Source: Dactylosporangium sp. AC04546
Lineage (GTDB): Bacteria > Actinomycetota > Actinomycetes > Mycobacteriales > Micromonosporaceae
Direction of reading: 5' to 3'
Assembly: GCF_022095675.1 (NCBI RefSeq)
Contig: NZ_JAHYSG010000002.1
Span: 62,001-126,000, forward strand
Length of the DNA stretch: 64,000 nt
Position numbers and translations under genes: made by a program. Shown here piece after piece: positions 41,429 through 49,438 of this stretch (the first letter of the stretch is position 1; each line of letters opens with the position of its first letter). The notes below the pieces were generated by a model. It did no database searches and was not told the origin of the DNA. It saw only the letters and a list, made by a program, of their open reading frames with translations.

Positions 41429-42574
41429 TCACGCGTAGTTGGTGGTCCGGGCGCCGCAGCGGTCGACCCGCTGTTCGGACTGGTCACCGCTGCACACCCG
41501 GTACGCGACCGTGGTACCGCTGGCCAGGTTCAGGTCTTTCCAGTTGCAGGTGCCGGCGCCGCCGCTCGCCCACATCCAGACATCCGCCCCGCCCGCGACG
41601 GAATACTGAACCAGCGCGGCCAGACCGTCGGCCTTGTTGTCGCACACCTCGAGCGTGTCGCTCGACTTGTCGAACTCCGCCCAGGCCTCGCAGTTGGACG
41701 TCACGCACATGCGGGTGGGACCGGACGCCGGTGTTGTCGCGATCTTCGTTGTCGTCGTCACCTTTGTGGACGGCTGGGGCAGGGGTGGCGGCGCCGTGGT
41801 CGGCGGTTTGGGCGTCGGCGTGGGCACGGAGGTCGGCGTGGGCGAAGGCGCGAGGGTCGGATCGCCCGCCCGCGCCAGGGACTCCTCGGTGGGCAGCTCG
41901 GGCGCCGCCACGGTCGGCGTCGGCTCATCCTCGCCGATACCGAACGAGGGATACAGCAGTCCACCGACCACCACAACCATGATTCCGGCGATGGCGGCGA
42001 GCACCAGTGGGCGGCGGCCGCGCCCGTGCGGCGGCGGTGCGGGCTGCTCGGGCGGCGCCGGGTCCGCGTTCTCGGGCGGACCCTCTGCGGCAAACTGCGG
42101 TGCGGCATCATCGGGCGCCGGAGACAACGCAACGCGTGGTTCGGGTCGCCACCGTGCCACGCCGGGCCGGTGCCGCCCAGCCGGCACGTTGTCGGGAGGA
42201 AAGGCCTCGCTCGTCAGGTCCTCGTTGCGCGTTCGGGACGCGGCGACGAGCAAGGCGAGTGCCTCGGGTGAGCCGCGGTGCCAGCCGATCCGCAGGCGTT
42301 GCGGCGCTCGCCCCGGCCGGCCAGTGCCGCCGGGAGGACCATCCGGTTGACCCGCCGGGACCGCCACCGAGGATGGCGGCGGAGCCGGCGCGGCGAGCGG
42401 CGTGGCCAGCGACTGCGCCGTGGCAGCCGCTGCGGCCTCACCTCGCCCGACCGCATCGGCTCCTCCTCGTGCGGCACTGGCCGACTGCTCAACGGCGGCC
42501 CCCGGCTCGGTCACGTCGCCCAGCCGAGGCGTGGCTGCCCCGCGGCGTGGTCGTGCTGCGGTCGGCTCAGTCAC
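41429..42574 (-). CDS. Single-pass membrane protein with Cys-containing ectodomain
   Basis: A 381-residue protein of no named family. Residues 1-185 are a cytoplasmic, Ala/Pro-rich disordered region with a short ordered island (LRIGWHRGSPEALALLVAAS). One membrane segment follows at about 187-208 (LVLAAIAGIMVVVVGGLLY), then a Thr/Pro linker. The C-terminal ectodomain of about 95 residues has Cys pairs and the motif VWMWASGGAGTC. That last pattern resembles the secreted protein at 44005 (EWLWNGGGAGT). The gene overlaps the eccE stop by 4 bases, so it belongs to the secretion operon; a surface-facing accessory of the channel is inferred. Confidence 0.7.
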   Translation of the reverse strand: MTEPTAARPRRGAATPRLGDVTEPGAAVEQSASAARGGADAVGRGEAAAAATAQSLATPLAAPAPPPSSVAVPAGQPDGPPGGTGRPGRAPQRLRIGWHRGSPEALALLVAASRTRNEDLTSEAFPPDNVPAGRHRPGVARWRPEPRVALSPAPDDAAPQFAAEGPPENADPAPPEQPAPPPHGRGRRPLVLAAIAGIMVVVVGGLLYPSFGIGEDEPTPTVAAPELPTEESLARAGDPTLAPSPTPTSVPTPTPKPPTTAPPPLPQPSTKVTTTTKIATTPASGPTRMCVTSNCEAWAEFDKSSDTLEVCDNKADGLAALVQYSVAGGADVWMWASGGAGTCNWKDLNLASGTTVAYRVCSGDQSEQRVDRCGARTTNYA

Positions 42575-43671
42575 CGCGGGCCTCCCCCGGTCGGTGCGGA
42601 CGCGTAGGCGCCTGCGGCCTGCTCACCGTCCAACTGGAACAGTGTGGCCTGGAAGTGCTGGACACTCAGGCCGAGGTTGTCGCAGATCCGGTCGAGGTCG
42701 CGGGGTCGTGCGCCCACGCGCGCCAGGCACCGGACATTCGCGCCGTCGCCGTCCGGCACGACCACGATGCTGACGCTGGTGAGGACCGCCTCCACGGAGC
42801 CGAACGTGGCCAGCAGCTCGCCCGCATCCGCGATCCGTGGCCAACCACTGACCCAGAAGGCACGGTGCGCCACGTCGCCGGTGTACCAGGATTGCCACTC
42901 CTCGTACGGACCGGATTGTGGTGCTTGCCCGGCATCGTGCACGCGGTCGAGCGCGCACGATCTGACCATGGCGTCGAGCAACCCGGTCCGGTCGAGCGGC
43001 GCTGCGGAGAACCCGTCCCGGTGGAGCGTCCGGACGAGGCGCCGAACCAGCACCACCACTGCGGCTGGCACGCTGTCGAGCTCCTCCGCGCCGGCCTCGG
43101 CGAGGCTCTGCGCGTCCAACCGTACGGCCACCCAGATCGCGGCACGCTCGCCGTGTTCGTAGTGCGTGACGACCTGGAGCGCCGTGCCGGGAGAGTCGGT
43201 GCCCGCCAGCGCACGAACCAGCACCTCACACGGGACGCCGTGCTGGTCAGGCTGGGGCGCCACCTCGGCCACCGCAAACCAGCCGGCACCGTCGGCGGCA
43301 ACGCCGACCCCTGACCCGTCCGCGATCGTCACCTCGTCGACCCGCAACCCCTCAGCGAGCGAACCCAGTGTGCTGAGCCTCCAGTCCTCGGCCGGCCCGT
43401 GGCCAGGCCGCACTTTGCGTCGCCGCCGGTACTGCCGTTTGACGATGGCCCATTCCAGCCTCGTCCGGCCGCGTTGACGCCCCCACCGCAGTGTCAACGC
43501 GGCCGCGACGGTGACCCCGAACGCCGATGCGGTGAAGCCGAGGTTCACGACGACCAGAAGGACGACGACGACCAACTCCACGAGCAACAGTTGGACGACA
43601 TCCAGCGGGCCCAGCCCGCCGCGGACAGGTCGAAGGTCTTCGGCCTGGGTGGCACGGGCTGTCACCGCCAC
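42571..43671 (-). CDS. eccE: Type VII secretion protein EccE
   Basis: A 366-residue EccE. Two N-terminal membrane segments (VVQLLLVELVVVVLLVVVNL and FTASAFGVTVAAALTL) are followed by a basic linker and a cytoplasmic domain ending LSVQHFQATLFQLDGEQ, as in the family. EccE sits at the periphery of the EccBCDE complex. The GTG start follows GGAGG by 4 bases. The downstream ATGA overlap couples it to the membrane protein at 41429. Confidence 0.85.
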   Translation of the reverse strand: MAVTARATQAEDLRPVRGGLGPLDVVQLLLVELVVVVLLVVVNLGFTASAFGVTVAAALTLRWGRQRGRTRLEWAIVKRQYRRRRKVRPGHGPAEDWRLSTLGSLAEGLRVDEVTIADGSGVGVAADGAGWFAVAEVAPQPDQHGVPCEVLVRALAGTDSPGTALQVVTHYEHGERAAIWVAVRLDAQSLAEAGAEELDSVPAAVVVLVRRLVRTLHRDGFSAAPLDRTGLLDAMVRSCALDRVHDAGQAPQSGPYEEWQSWYTGDVAHRAFWVSGWPRIADAGELLATFGSVEAVLTSVSIVVVPDGDGANVRCLARVGARPRDLDRICDNLGLSVQHFQATLFQLDGEQAAGAYASAPTGGGPR

Positions 43672-43944
43672 CCGGCCTCCGCTGCCGGGTCACACGAAGC
43701 CGTGTGCCACAGACGTGACGGCATACCGCCGAACATCGCTCGCGAAACCATGGGTGGGCCCCTCAGGTGCTAGATCGTCAAGACGCTACTGGCTGGCCCG
43801 GACGATGTCGTCGCGCGCAGGATGGAGGTCCGCCTCCATCCACCGCGGTATCCCAGCGCGGCATCCAACCCACGCGGTACACCGACTGCGAGCTGTTGCC
43901 GGTGGCGGTGTGCGCCGTGGAAGTTCGAAGAAACTCGATCGCCT

Positions 43945-43972
43945 TGACACTTCGTCCACAGTGGATATGGTT
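43945..43972 (+). promoter_or_regulatory. Sigma-70-type promoter of the secreted-protein gene
   Basis: TTGACA (43945-43950), 16-base spacer, TATGGT (43967-43972). The -35 is perfect and the -10 has 4 of 6 consensus bases. The predicted start near 43979 gives a short leader with AGGAGGGGG at 43992-44000, 4 bases before the ATG at 44005. This is the clearest housekeeping-type promoter in the window. Confidence 0.65.
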
Positions 43973-44004
43973 TCGACGGCCATCTTGGTTCAGGAGGGGG
44001 CAGC

Positions 44005-44412
44005 ATGAAGGTACGTCGATTCCTCGCCGGCTGTGCGGCGGGTGTCGTCGCCTTGGTCGGTGGCGCTCTGCTGGCACCGGCACCCGCGCAAGCCGCGATC
44101 AGCTGGACGCTGAGTGGCACGTCAGCGGACCTTGAGGGCGCATGGGTGCACGGCTCCTACTGGTGGAGCGGCGGCCGTCTCTATGTCACGGTCTCGGTCA
44201 AGGACACGATCGCCAACGGCACCAGCGCGGGCGCGTACCTGTTCGCGGACTACAACGACGGCGGCACCCGCGAGGAATGGCTGTGGAACGGCGGCGGTGC
44301 GGGTACGACCAAAACGTCGACCTACAGCTTCGCCGGCAATATCAAGTACCTCCGGGCTGCGGAGTGCGTCTGGGGCTCATGTTCGTACATGAACATGGTC
44401 AGAATCTATTAA
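44005..44412 (+). CDS. Small secreted protein
   Basis: A 135-residue protein with a Sec signal peptide (MKVRRFLAGCAAGVVALVGG, cleavage after AQA near residue 30) and a mature beta-rich domain of about 105 residues with two Cys near the end (ECVWGSC). The motif EEWLWNGGGAGT resembles VWMWASGGAGTC in the ectodomain of the type VII membrane protein at 41429, with similar D-x-x-A-x-G spacing before it. No enzyme motif is visible. It has its own strong promoter and ribosome binding site, so it is probably abundantly secreted. Confidence 0.75.
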   Translation: MKVRRFLAGCAAGVVALVGGALLAPAPAQAAISWTLSGTSADLEGAWVHGSYWWSGGRLYVTVSVKDTIANGTSAGAYLFADYNDGGTREEWLWNGGGAGTTKTSTYSFAGNIKYLRAAECVWGSCSYMNMVRIY

Positions 44413-44468
44413 TTTAGTCGAGAGCTCCCAGCCTCCGGATGCGTTCCGAACTGCGGGAAGCGCGCAGC

Positions 44469-44861
44469 TCAGGAGGGCCGGGGTGCCCGCCGGTCGCGGC
44501 GCTGTTCGAGCTCCTCATCACTGACCAGCGTTTGCATCGGCTGACCCGGCACCATGATCATGGTGGCCAGGAAGCGCAGCCAGGTGTCCGGCCGGGGGTT
44601 GGCGGTTTGGTAGTGGATGACGTCGCCGCCCGGTTCGAAGACCGCCTCGCCGGCCCGGACCACTCGCTCCGGCTGGCCCTCCAGTTCGAAGATCATCTCG
44701 CCTTCGAGGACATAGGCGGAGAGCGGGCCGGAGTGCCGGTGCGGCGGGATACCCTCGCCCGGCGGCACTTCGAGCAGCACCGTCATGAGCTCGGGCGAAT
44801 CGGGGATGAACGGCGGTGACTCGTCGAGCAGCGTCGTCCGCGTGACGAGGTCCCTGGGCAT
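44469..44861 (-). CDS. Cupin-domain protein
   Basis: A 130-residue single cupin. Motif 1 is present (PPHRHSGPLSAYVLEGEM, with two His and a Glu) and motif 2 reads GGDVIHYQTANP with its His, so a metal site is likely. Such small cupins act as metal-dependent dioxygenases, isomerases or ligand sensors; the substrate is unknown. The start is the ATG with GGAGG 6 bases ahead; the frame extends 88 codons upstream without similarity. A strong palindrome stands 41 bases upstream. Confidence 0.8.
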   Translation of the reverse strand: MPRDLVTRTTLLDESPPFIPDSPELMTVLLEVPPGEGIPPHRHSGPLSAYVLEGEMIFELEGQPERVVRAGEAVFEPGGDVIHYQTANPRPDTWLRFLATMIMVPGQPMQTLVSDEELEQRRDRRAPRPS

Positions 44862-44901
44862 CGCAGTCCTCCAACGTGTCCCGAGGTGGCCGTAGCCAAG
44901 T

Positions 44902-44924
44902 GTCCGTAGCCACCGGCTACGGAC
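44902..44924 (-). promoter_or_regulatory. Perfect palindrome upstream of the cupin gene
   Basis: GTCCGTAGCC-ACC-GGCTACGGAC: 10-base perfect arms around 3 bases. An extra half copy (GGCCGTAGCC) lies at 44888-44897, nearer the gene. The spacing and symmetry suit a dimeric repressor operator, for example TetR type. No regulator gene is adjacent. Confidence 0.5.
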
Positions 44925-45317
44925 CCCATGGTTGCCCGGCGGTGCCCGATCACCCCCATCCGGGCAAGGTGACCGGGGTGTACCCCGTGGATGGCTGCGG
45001 TCGAGGAGCTGACGAGCCGCCTCACCGCCGCCTGCACCGCTGAGCTGGGTGCGGGGGCAGCAGGGTGGCCCACCGGACCCTCCACTGTGGACGTGTCTGG
45101 TCGGGACCGCCGTCGTTCTATCCATGATGGGTCTACCTGCAGTCGACCGGGTTTGTGCTCGACCCGACCGGGTACGTGGTCGTCAGCCTGGTCTGCGACC
45201 TGGGTGAACACCACAACCCCCTCCCGATCAGCTTGGTAGGACACCGAGGTCCGGTGCCACCAACACTGGTGATCCGAAATGTCGTGCAGGCGAGGACTGG
45301 GTAACGGGAGGTGCCGG
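44925..45317. other. Gap without a supported gene
   Basis: Nearly 400 bases between the cupin palindrome and the oxidoreductase. Open frames exist on both strands but none resembles a protein family or has a convincing ribosome binding site. GGGAGGTG at the end is the ribosome binding site of the next gene. Confidence 0.4.
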
Positions 45318-46235
45318 ATGAAGGCGATTGTGGTGACGGATCAGGCCGCAGGAACGGCCGGGATGACGCTGGTGGAGCGGCCCGAGCCGGCACCGGCGAT
45401 CAACGACGTCGTTGTTCAGGTTCATGCGTCGGGATTCGTCCCGACTGAGATGTCGTGGCCCTCGACCTGGACCGATCGCCTCGACCGTGACCGGACACCG
45501 TCGATCCCTGGGCACGAGCTGGCCGGAGTGGTCACCGCGCTCGGCTATGGCACGGCGGGGCTGTCGATGGGACAGCGGGTGTTCGGCCTCACGGACTGGC
45601 ATCGCGACGGCACCCTGGCGGAGTACGTGGCGATCGAGGCACGCAACCTCGCGCCGCTGCCCGGCGACGTCGACTTCACGGTGGGCGCGAGCCTGCCGAT
45701 CTCGGGCCTGACCGCGTGGCAAGGGCTGTTCCAGCACGGCCGCCTGCAGGCCGGGCAGAGCGTCCTCGCGCACGGCGCGGCCGGCGCAGTCGGGACGATG
45801 GTGACGCAACTCGCACGTGAGGCCGGCGCGTATGTCATCGGTACGGGACGCGCTGCCGACCGCCAGAAGGCGCTCGACTTCGGCGCGCACGAGTTCGTCG
45901 ACCTCGACAACGACGCCCTGGAAGACGTCGGCGGCGTCGACCTGGTATTTGACGTCATCGGCGGAGACATCCAGAGGCGGTCCGCAAGCCTCATCCGGGC
46001 CGGAGGAACACTGGTTTCCGCCGTAGGGCCGCCCGAGGCGCGGCCCGCCGACGGCCTGGCGATCGACTTCGTTGTCGAGTCCGATCGCGCCCAGTTGGGT
46101 GAGCTCGTCCAGCGCGTGCGTGACCTACGGCTGCGGACGAACATCGGCAACGTTGCGACCCTCGATGATGCCGTCGCCGCCCTCAACCCGACTGAGCGAC
46201 GCAAGGGCAAGACGATCATCCGCGTTCGTCCGTGA
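45318..46235 (+). CDS. Quinone-oxidoreductase-like MDR enzyme
   Basis: A 305-residue NADP-dependent medium-chain dehydrogenase/reductase of the quinone oxidoreductase/zeta-crystallin group. The GroES-like part shows PSIPGHELAGVVTALG and the cofactor domain has the Rossmann signature HGAAGAVGTMVTQLAREAG. The structural-zinc Cys cluster is absent, as in this zinc-free group. The gene starts at the ATG preceded by GGGAGGTG. Electron donor NADPH and a quinone or enone acceptor are inferred from the family. It ends 16 bases before a transposase scar. Confidence 0.87.
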   Translation: MKAIVVTDQAAGTAGMTLVERPEPAPAINDVVVQVHASGFVPTEMSWPSTWTDRLDRDRTPSIPGHELAGVVTALGYGTAGLSMGQRVFGLTDWHRDGTLAEYVAIEARNLAPLPGDVDFTVGASLPISGLTAWQGLFQHGRLQAGQSVLAHGAAGAVGTMVTQLAREAGAYVIGTGRAADRQKALDFGAHEFVDLDNDALEDVGGVDLVFDVIGGDIQRRSASLIRAGGTLVSAVGPPEARPADGLAIDFVVESDRAQLGELVQRVRDLRLRTNIGNVATLDDAVAALNPTERRKGKTIIRVRP

Positions 46236-46250
46236 GGACTCGGGGGACGC

Positions 46251-46364
46251 AATCGACTGGCGGGTGAGGGTACCGAACCAGGCCTCGATCTGGTTGATCC
46301 AGCCCGACCCGACCGGGGTGAAATGGAAGATGACCTGCGGATTCTCCTCGAGCCAGGCCATCAC
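46251..46364 (-). mobile_element. IS630-type transposase remnant
   Basis: The minus frame reads AWLEENPQVIFHFTPVGSGW, then INQIEAWFGTLTRQSI. This is the conserved C-terminal part of IS630-family DDE transposases, including the Glu of the catalytic triad (NQIEAWF). Only about 38 residues remain and no terminal inverted repeats are seen. Its upstream end lies inside a 28-base tandem duplication. Confidence 0.75.
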
Positions 46365-46397
46365 CCGCGTTCTCCTCCAGTCAGGCCATCACCCGCG
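46342..46397. repeat. 28-base tandem duplication
   Basis: Two adjacent copies (46342-46369 and 46370-46397) of TTCTCCTC-AG-CAGGCCATCACCCGCG type, differing at 2 positions. The first copy contains the broken end of the transposase fragment. It looks like a recent replication slip at an insertion scar. Confidence 0.85.
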
Positions 46398-46422
46398 CTA
46401 TAGCGTGGGACGCGTCGCAGTA

Positions 46423-46470
46423 CAACCAACACGAACAGGAGACCGCTCAACCAACACGAACAGGAGACCG
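46423..46470 (+). repeat. Tandem duplication of a ribosome-binding-site segment
   Basis: A 23-base sequence (CAACCAACACGAACAGGAGA plus CCG) occurs at 46423-46445 and again at 46448-46470, period 25. Each copy contains AGGAG; the second is the ribosome binding site of the 46473 gene. The first AGGAG is therefore a spare Shine-Dalgarno 25 bases upstream. Confidence 0.85.
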
Positions 46471-46472
46471 AG

Positions 46473-46874
46473 ATGTCCGAGTCCTATGCACTCCCCACTG
46501 GACCCGAAGGCGTCATCCCGTCGCTGATTGAGCGATTCAACTCCGGCAAGGTCAACGAGATGATGACCTTGTACGAAGGTGCCGTGCTCATCGCGGACGA
46601 CGGGCGAACCGTCACTGATCGCGCCGAGATCGCTGCCGAACTCGAGCGCGATCTCAGCCTCGGCCTGCCGCTGGAGGCCAAGGCTCGCCATGTGTTCGTT
46701 GCCGGCGACATCGCCGAGATCGTGGTCGACTGGTCAATTGATGGCACAGGTTCCGACGGCAAGCACGTGCACGTCGAAGGCACGGCAAGCGATGTCGCGC
46801 GCCGCGGCGCGGATGGACGCTGGCGGTACCTGATCGACAATCGTCTTGGGACGGCGGTGCGACAGCCCGCCTGA
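46473..46874 (+). CDS. NTF2-like (SnoaL/DUF4440-type) protein
   Basis: A 133-residue NTF2-fold protein: helix PSLIERFNSGKVNEMMTLYE, strand GAVLIADDGRTV, helix DRAEIAAELERDL, and the closing strands AEIVVDWSID and GRWRYLIDNRLG. This fold covers ketosteroid isomerase-like enzymes and many uncharacterised proteins. AGGAG precedes the ATG, inside the duplicated segment. It is 44 bases ahead of the flavoprotein gene and may share its transcript. Confidence 0.75.
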   Translation: MSESYALPTGPEGVIPSLIERFNSGKVNEMMTLYEGAVLIADDGRTVTDRAEIAAELERDLSLGLPLEAKARHVFVAGDIAEIVVDWSIDGTGSDGKHVHVEGTASDVARRGADGRWRYLIDNRLGTAVRQPA

Positions 46875-46918
46875 CACGGGCGCGCCACGGCAGCTCCCGG
46901 GCGAACGGAGGATGCGCC

Positions 46919-48385
46919 ATGACGACCATCAAGCTGTACCCCGACGACGTTCACAACCAGCGGACGATCCGCCAGGGCCACCCACCTGACTGGGTCAACC
47001 GCGGAGGTGGTGACTACGACCTGGTGGTGCTCGGCGGCGGACCGGGCGGCCTCACCGCCGCCACGACTGCTGCCGCAGAGGGGCACCGCGTCGCTATGAC
47101 GGAGCAGCGACTGACCGGGGGCACCTGTGTCAACTTCGGCTGCACGCCGAGCAAGGCGCTGATTCGCTGCGCACGCGCGGTGCACGATGCGAGCCGCGGG
47201 GCCGAGTTCGGCTTTCGGCTCGACGCCCCACCCCGAACTGACTTCGGCTCGGTCATGGATCGGGTCCGCAGGATGCGTTCCCTGAGCAGCTCAGGCGATG
47301 CGGTCGAGATGGCCGAGCAAGCGGGGGTGGAGGTCTACCTCGGGCACACGCGCTTCACCGCGCCGGATGCCGTGGAGGTCGACGGCCGGACGCTGCGATT
47401 CGGGAAGGCTGTGATCGCCACCGGATCGGACCCCGTCGTGCCCCCCATCGAGGGACTGCGGACCGGCGAGTACCTGACCAACGAGACCGTCTTCTCACTG
47501 ACCGAGCTGCCAGCCAGGCTGGTCGTCATCGGCAGTGGCCCGCTGGGATGCGAGCTGGCCCAGGCCTTCCGCCGCCTCGGCAGCGAGGTGGACCTGGTCA
47601 GCCACCCCAGGACCCTGCTGCCCCATGATGAGCCGGAGGCCGGTGAGCTGATCCGTCGCCGGTTCGAGCAGGAGGGGATACGGCTCCATCTGGGGTTCAG
47701 GGCAGTACGGGCGGGCGCCGGCCGTCTGCTGGTGCAGGGCCCCGACGAGACACGCGAGCTGCCCTACGATGCGCTGCTGCTCGGCACCGGCCGCAAGGCG
47801 AACGTGGAGCACCTGGACCTGGGCGCGGCAGGGGTACACGTCGCCGGAGACGGCGTGGAGGTGGATGCATACCTGCGCACCAGGAACCCCAACGTCTATG
47901 CCGCTGGCGATGCGACCTTCCCGCAGAAGTTCACGCACGCGGCCAATGCCACAGCGCGGCTCTGCATCGCGAACGCGCTGGATGGAGCGCATCGCCCGGC
48001 ACGGGAACTCGTCATTCCTCACTGCACCTACACCGATCCCGAGGTGGCCGAGGTGGGCCTGACACCGCGCCGAGCCCGCGACGAAGGTGTCGCCATCGAC
48101 GCGTACCGGCTCGAGCTGGCCAAGGTGGAGCGGGCGTTCATCGACGGCGAGGAAGAGGGATTCGGGGTGATCTACACGCGCAGCGGCAACGGCGAGATCG
48201 CAGGAGCGACGCTAGTGGCGGCGCACGCCGGTGAGATGATCAGCGAGCTGACGCTGGCAGTCACGAACCAGCTGCCCTTGGAGGCGCTGGCCAGCACGGT
48301 TCACTGCTACCCGACACAGGCCGAGGTCTTCCAGCGGATCGCACTGCAGCACGCCGGACACCAGAAGGTCGCGGTGGCCCACTAG
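46919..48385 (+). CDS. Pyridine nucleotide-disulfide oxidoreductase
   Basis: A 488-residue class I flavin disulfide reductase. FAD binding is DLVVLGGGPGGLTAATTAAA, the redox disulfide is GGTCVNFGCTPSK, the NAD(P) motif is VVIGSGPLGCELAQAF, the second FAD motif is VYAAGDAT, and the C-terminal catalytic pair is HCYPTQAE. The layout resembles dihydrolipoamide dehydrogenase and mercuric reductase, but no C-terminal Cys-Cys pair or N-terminal metal domain is present, so mercury reduction is unlikely. No 2-oxoacid dehydrogenase genes are nearby, so the physiological substrate is open. Its stop overlaps the convergent hydratase stop (CTAG). Confidence 0.85.
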   Translation: MTTIKLYPDDVHNQRTIRQGHPPDWVNRGGGDYDLVVLGGGPGGLTAATTAAAEGHRVAMTEQRLTGGTCVNFGCTPSKALIRCARAVHDASRGAEFGFRLDAPPRTDFGSVMDRVRRMRSLSSSGDAVEMAEQAGVEVYLGHTRFTAPDAVEVDGRTLRFGKAVIATGSDPVVPPIEGLRTGEYLTNETVFSLTELPARLVVIGSGPLGCELAQAFRRLGSEVDLVSHPRTLLPHDEPEAGELIRRRFEQEGIRLHLGFRAVRAGAGRLLVQGPDETRELPYDALLLGTGRKANVEHLDLGAAGVHVAGDGVEVDAYLRTRNPNVYAAGDATFPQKFTHAANATARLCIANALDGAHRPARELVIPHCTYTDPEVAEVGLTPRRARDEGVAIDAYRLELAKVERAFIDGEEEGFGVIYTRSGNGEIAGATLVAAHAGEMISELTLAVTNQLPLEALASTVHCYPTQAEVFQRIALQHAGHQKVAVAH

Positions 48386-48873
48386 GGAATCCATTGCGAA
48401 TCGCGGCGGGTCCAGGGGTTGTCGTCGGCGTCGATCGGCAGGGCGACGCGCGCGATGCACACGGTCCTGTCCTCGTCGCCGACCGTGAGTCGCAGCGCAA
48501 GCGTCGCCCAGCCGCAGCCCATGGTGTCGATGGCCACTTCGGTCACCTCCCCCGAGACGACCATCCGGTCGCCGGGGCAGACGGGCGTGCGCATCCGAAA
48601 CTCCAAGCGGCCGAGCCGGGCCTTCGGGCCTGCCCAGTCGGAAACGTAGCGTTCGAACCAGTGCGCCTGGTTGGGGGTGTTGAGGAAGATGTCCCGCGTG
48701 CCGCTGTGGTGGATCGCGAAATCGCGGTCGTGGTGCATCGGCCGCCAGTCCCGCGTGGCCAGCGCGCCGAGCACCACGCTGGTGGCCGTCACGCCGTGTG
48801 ACAGCTCCGGCAGCCGGTCGTCCGCCGCCACGTCGGTCAGGAGCAGGTTGGCTGTCCGGTCCACTGTGGTCAT
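48382..48873 (-). CDS. MaoC-like hydratase, catalytic subunit
   Basis: A 163-residue hot-dog protein of the MaoC/(R)-hydratase type. The segment TRDWRPMHHDRDFA supplies the Asp and His of the hydratase-2 motif (consensus GDxNPxHxD), so this is likely the active subunit. The rest (FRMRTPVCPGDRMVVSGEVT) is standard for the fold. The start overlaps the 48870 gene by 4 bases; together they probably form a heteromeric enoyl-CoA hydratase. It is the last gene of the nine-gene operon. Confidence 0.82.
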   Translation of the reverse strand: MTTVDRTANLLLTDVAADDRLPELSHGVTATSVVLGALATRDWRPMHHDRDFAIHHSGTRDIFLNTPNQAHWFERYVSDWAGPKARLGRLEFRMRTPVCPGDRMVVSGEVTEVAIDTMGCGWATLALRLTVGDEDRTVCIARVALPIDADDNPWTRRDSQWIP

Positions 48874-49382
48874 TGCCCTTCCGTCCGGTAGCCGAAGAAG
48901 GTGTAGCTGTCCACGCCGACGAGGTCCCCCCGCTGGTTGCGGTACTCCACGTCGATGACCCAGAACAACCCGGTGCCGAGCCGGGTGGTCTTCGGCTCGC
49001 TCACCGAGCGCAGCACCTGGCTGGTGGTCATCGTGTCGCCCACCCGGACCGGCTCATGGAAGACCAGCGTGTTGTGCGAGACGATCGCTTCGGGAAGGCC
49101 CAGCCGTTCCTTGAGGTCGAAGTGCGCCTGGAGCGGCAGCAGCTCCGAGCCCCGGTCCGGCGCCCAGTGGTGTGGCCGGAACCAGGTGGAGAGCATCGTG
49201 GGCGGGGCTACTGGTCCGTCGGTGATCTCGGCCGCCACGTCGGCGTCCCAGAACAGCGGGTTGCCGTTCTCCACCGATGCGCATCCGGTCCAGATGTGGC
49301 CCTGCTCAACCGGAAACTCAGCCACCTGGGTGTACTGCCGTATGCCGACCAGTTCCTCGTACCATCGTTGCGGCCCACTCAT
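48870..49382 (-). CDS. MaoC-like hydratase, FAS1-type non-catalytic subunit
   Basis: A 170-residue hot-dog protein with the N-terminal FAS1-like dehydratase pattern (ENGNPLFWDADVAAE, DGPVAPPTMLSTWF, FHEPVRVGDTMTTSQV). The hydratase His is replaced (NPLFWD instead of NPxHxD), so it is probably a structural or substrate-binding partner of the 48382 subunit, as in split MaoC pairs of steroid and acyl-CoA pathways. It follows the CoA-transferase-like gene by 56 bases. Confidence 0.8.
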   Translation of the reverse strand: MSGPQRWYEELVGIRQYTQVAEFPVEQGHIWTGCASVENGNPLFWDADVAAEITDGPVAPPTMLSTWFRPHHWAPDRGSELLPLQAHFDLKERLGLPEAIVSHNTLVFHEPVRVGDTMTTSQVLRSVSEPKTTRLGTGLFWVIDVEYRNQRGDLVGVDSYTFFGYRTEGQ

Positions 49383-49438
49383 GTCGGTACTCCTCCATCA
49401 ACTCCGTGTCCTGCCACGCCGGGTGACCCGCGTCGCGG

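Noticed and set aside
46919..48385. Mercuric reductase
   Set aside because: The fold and CxxxxC disulfide fit, but the C-terminal Cys pair and N-terminal metal-binding domain are missing and no mer genes are near.
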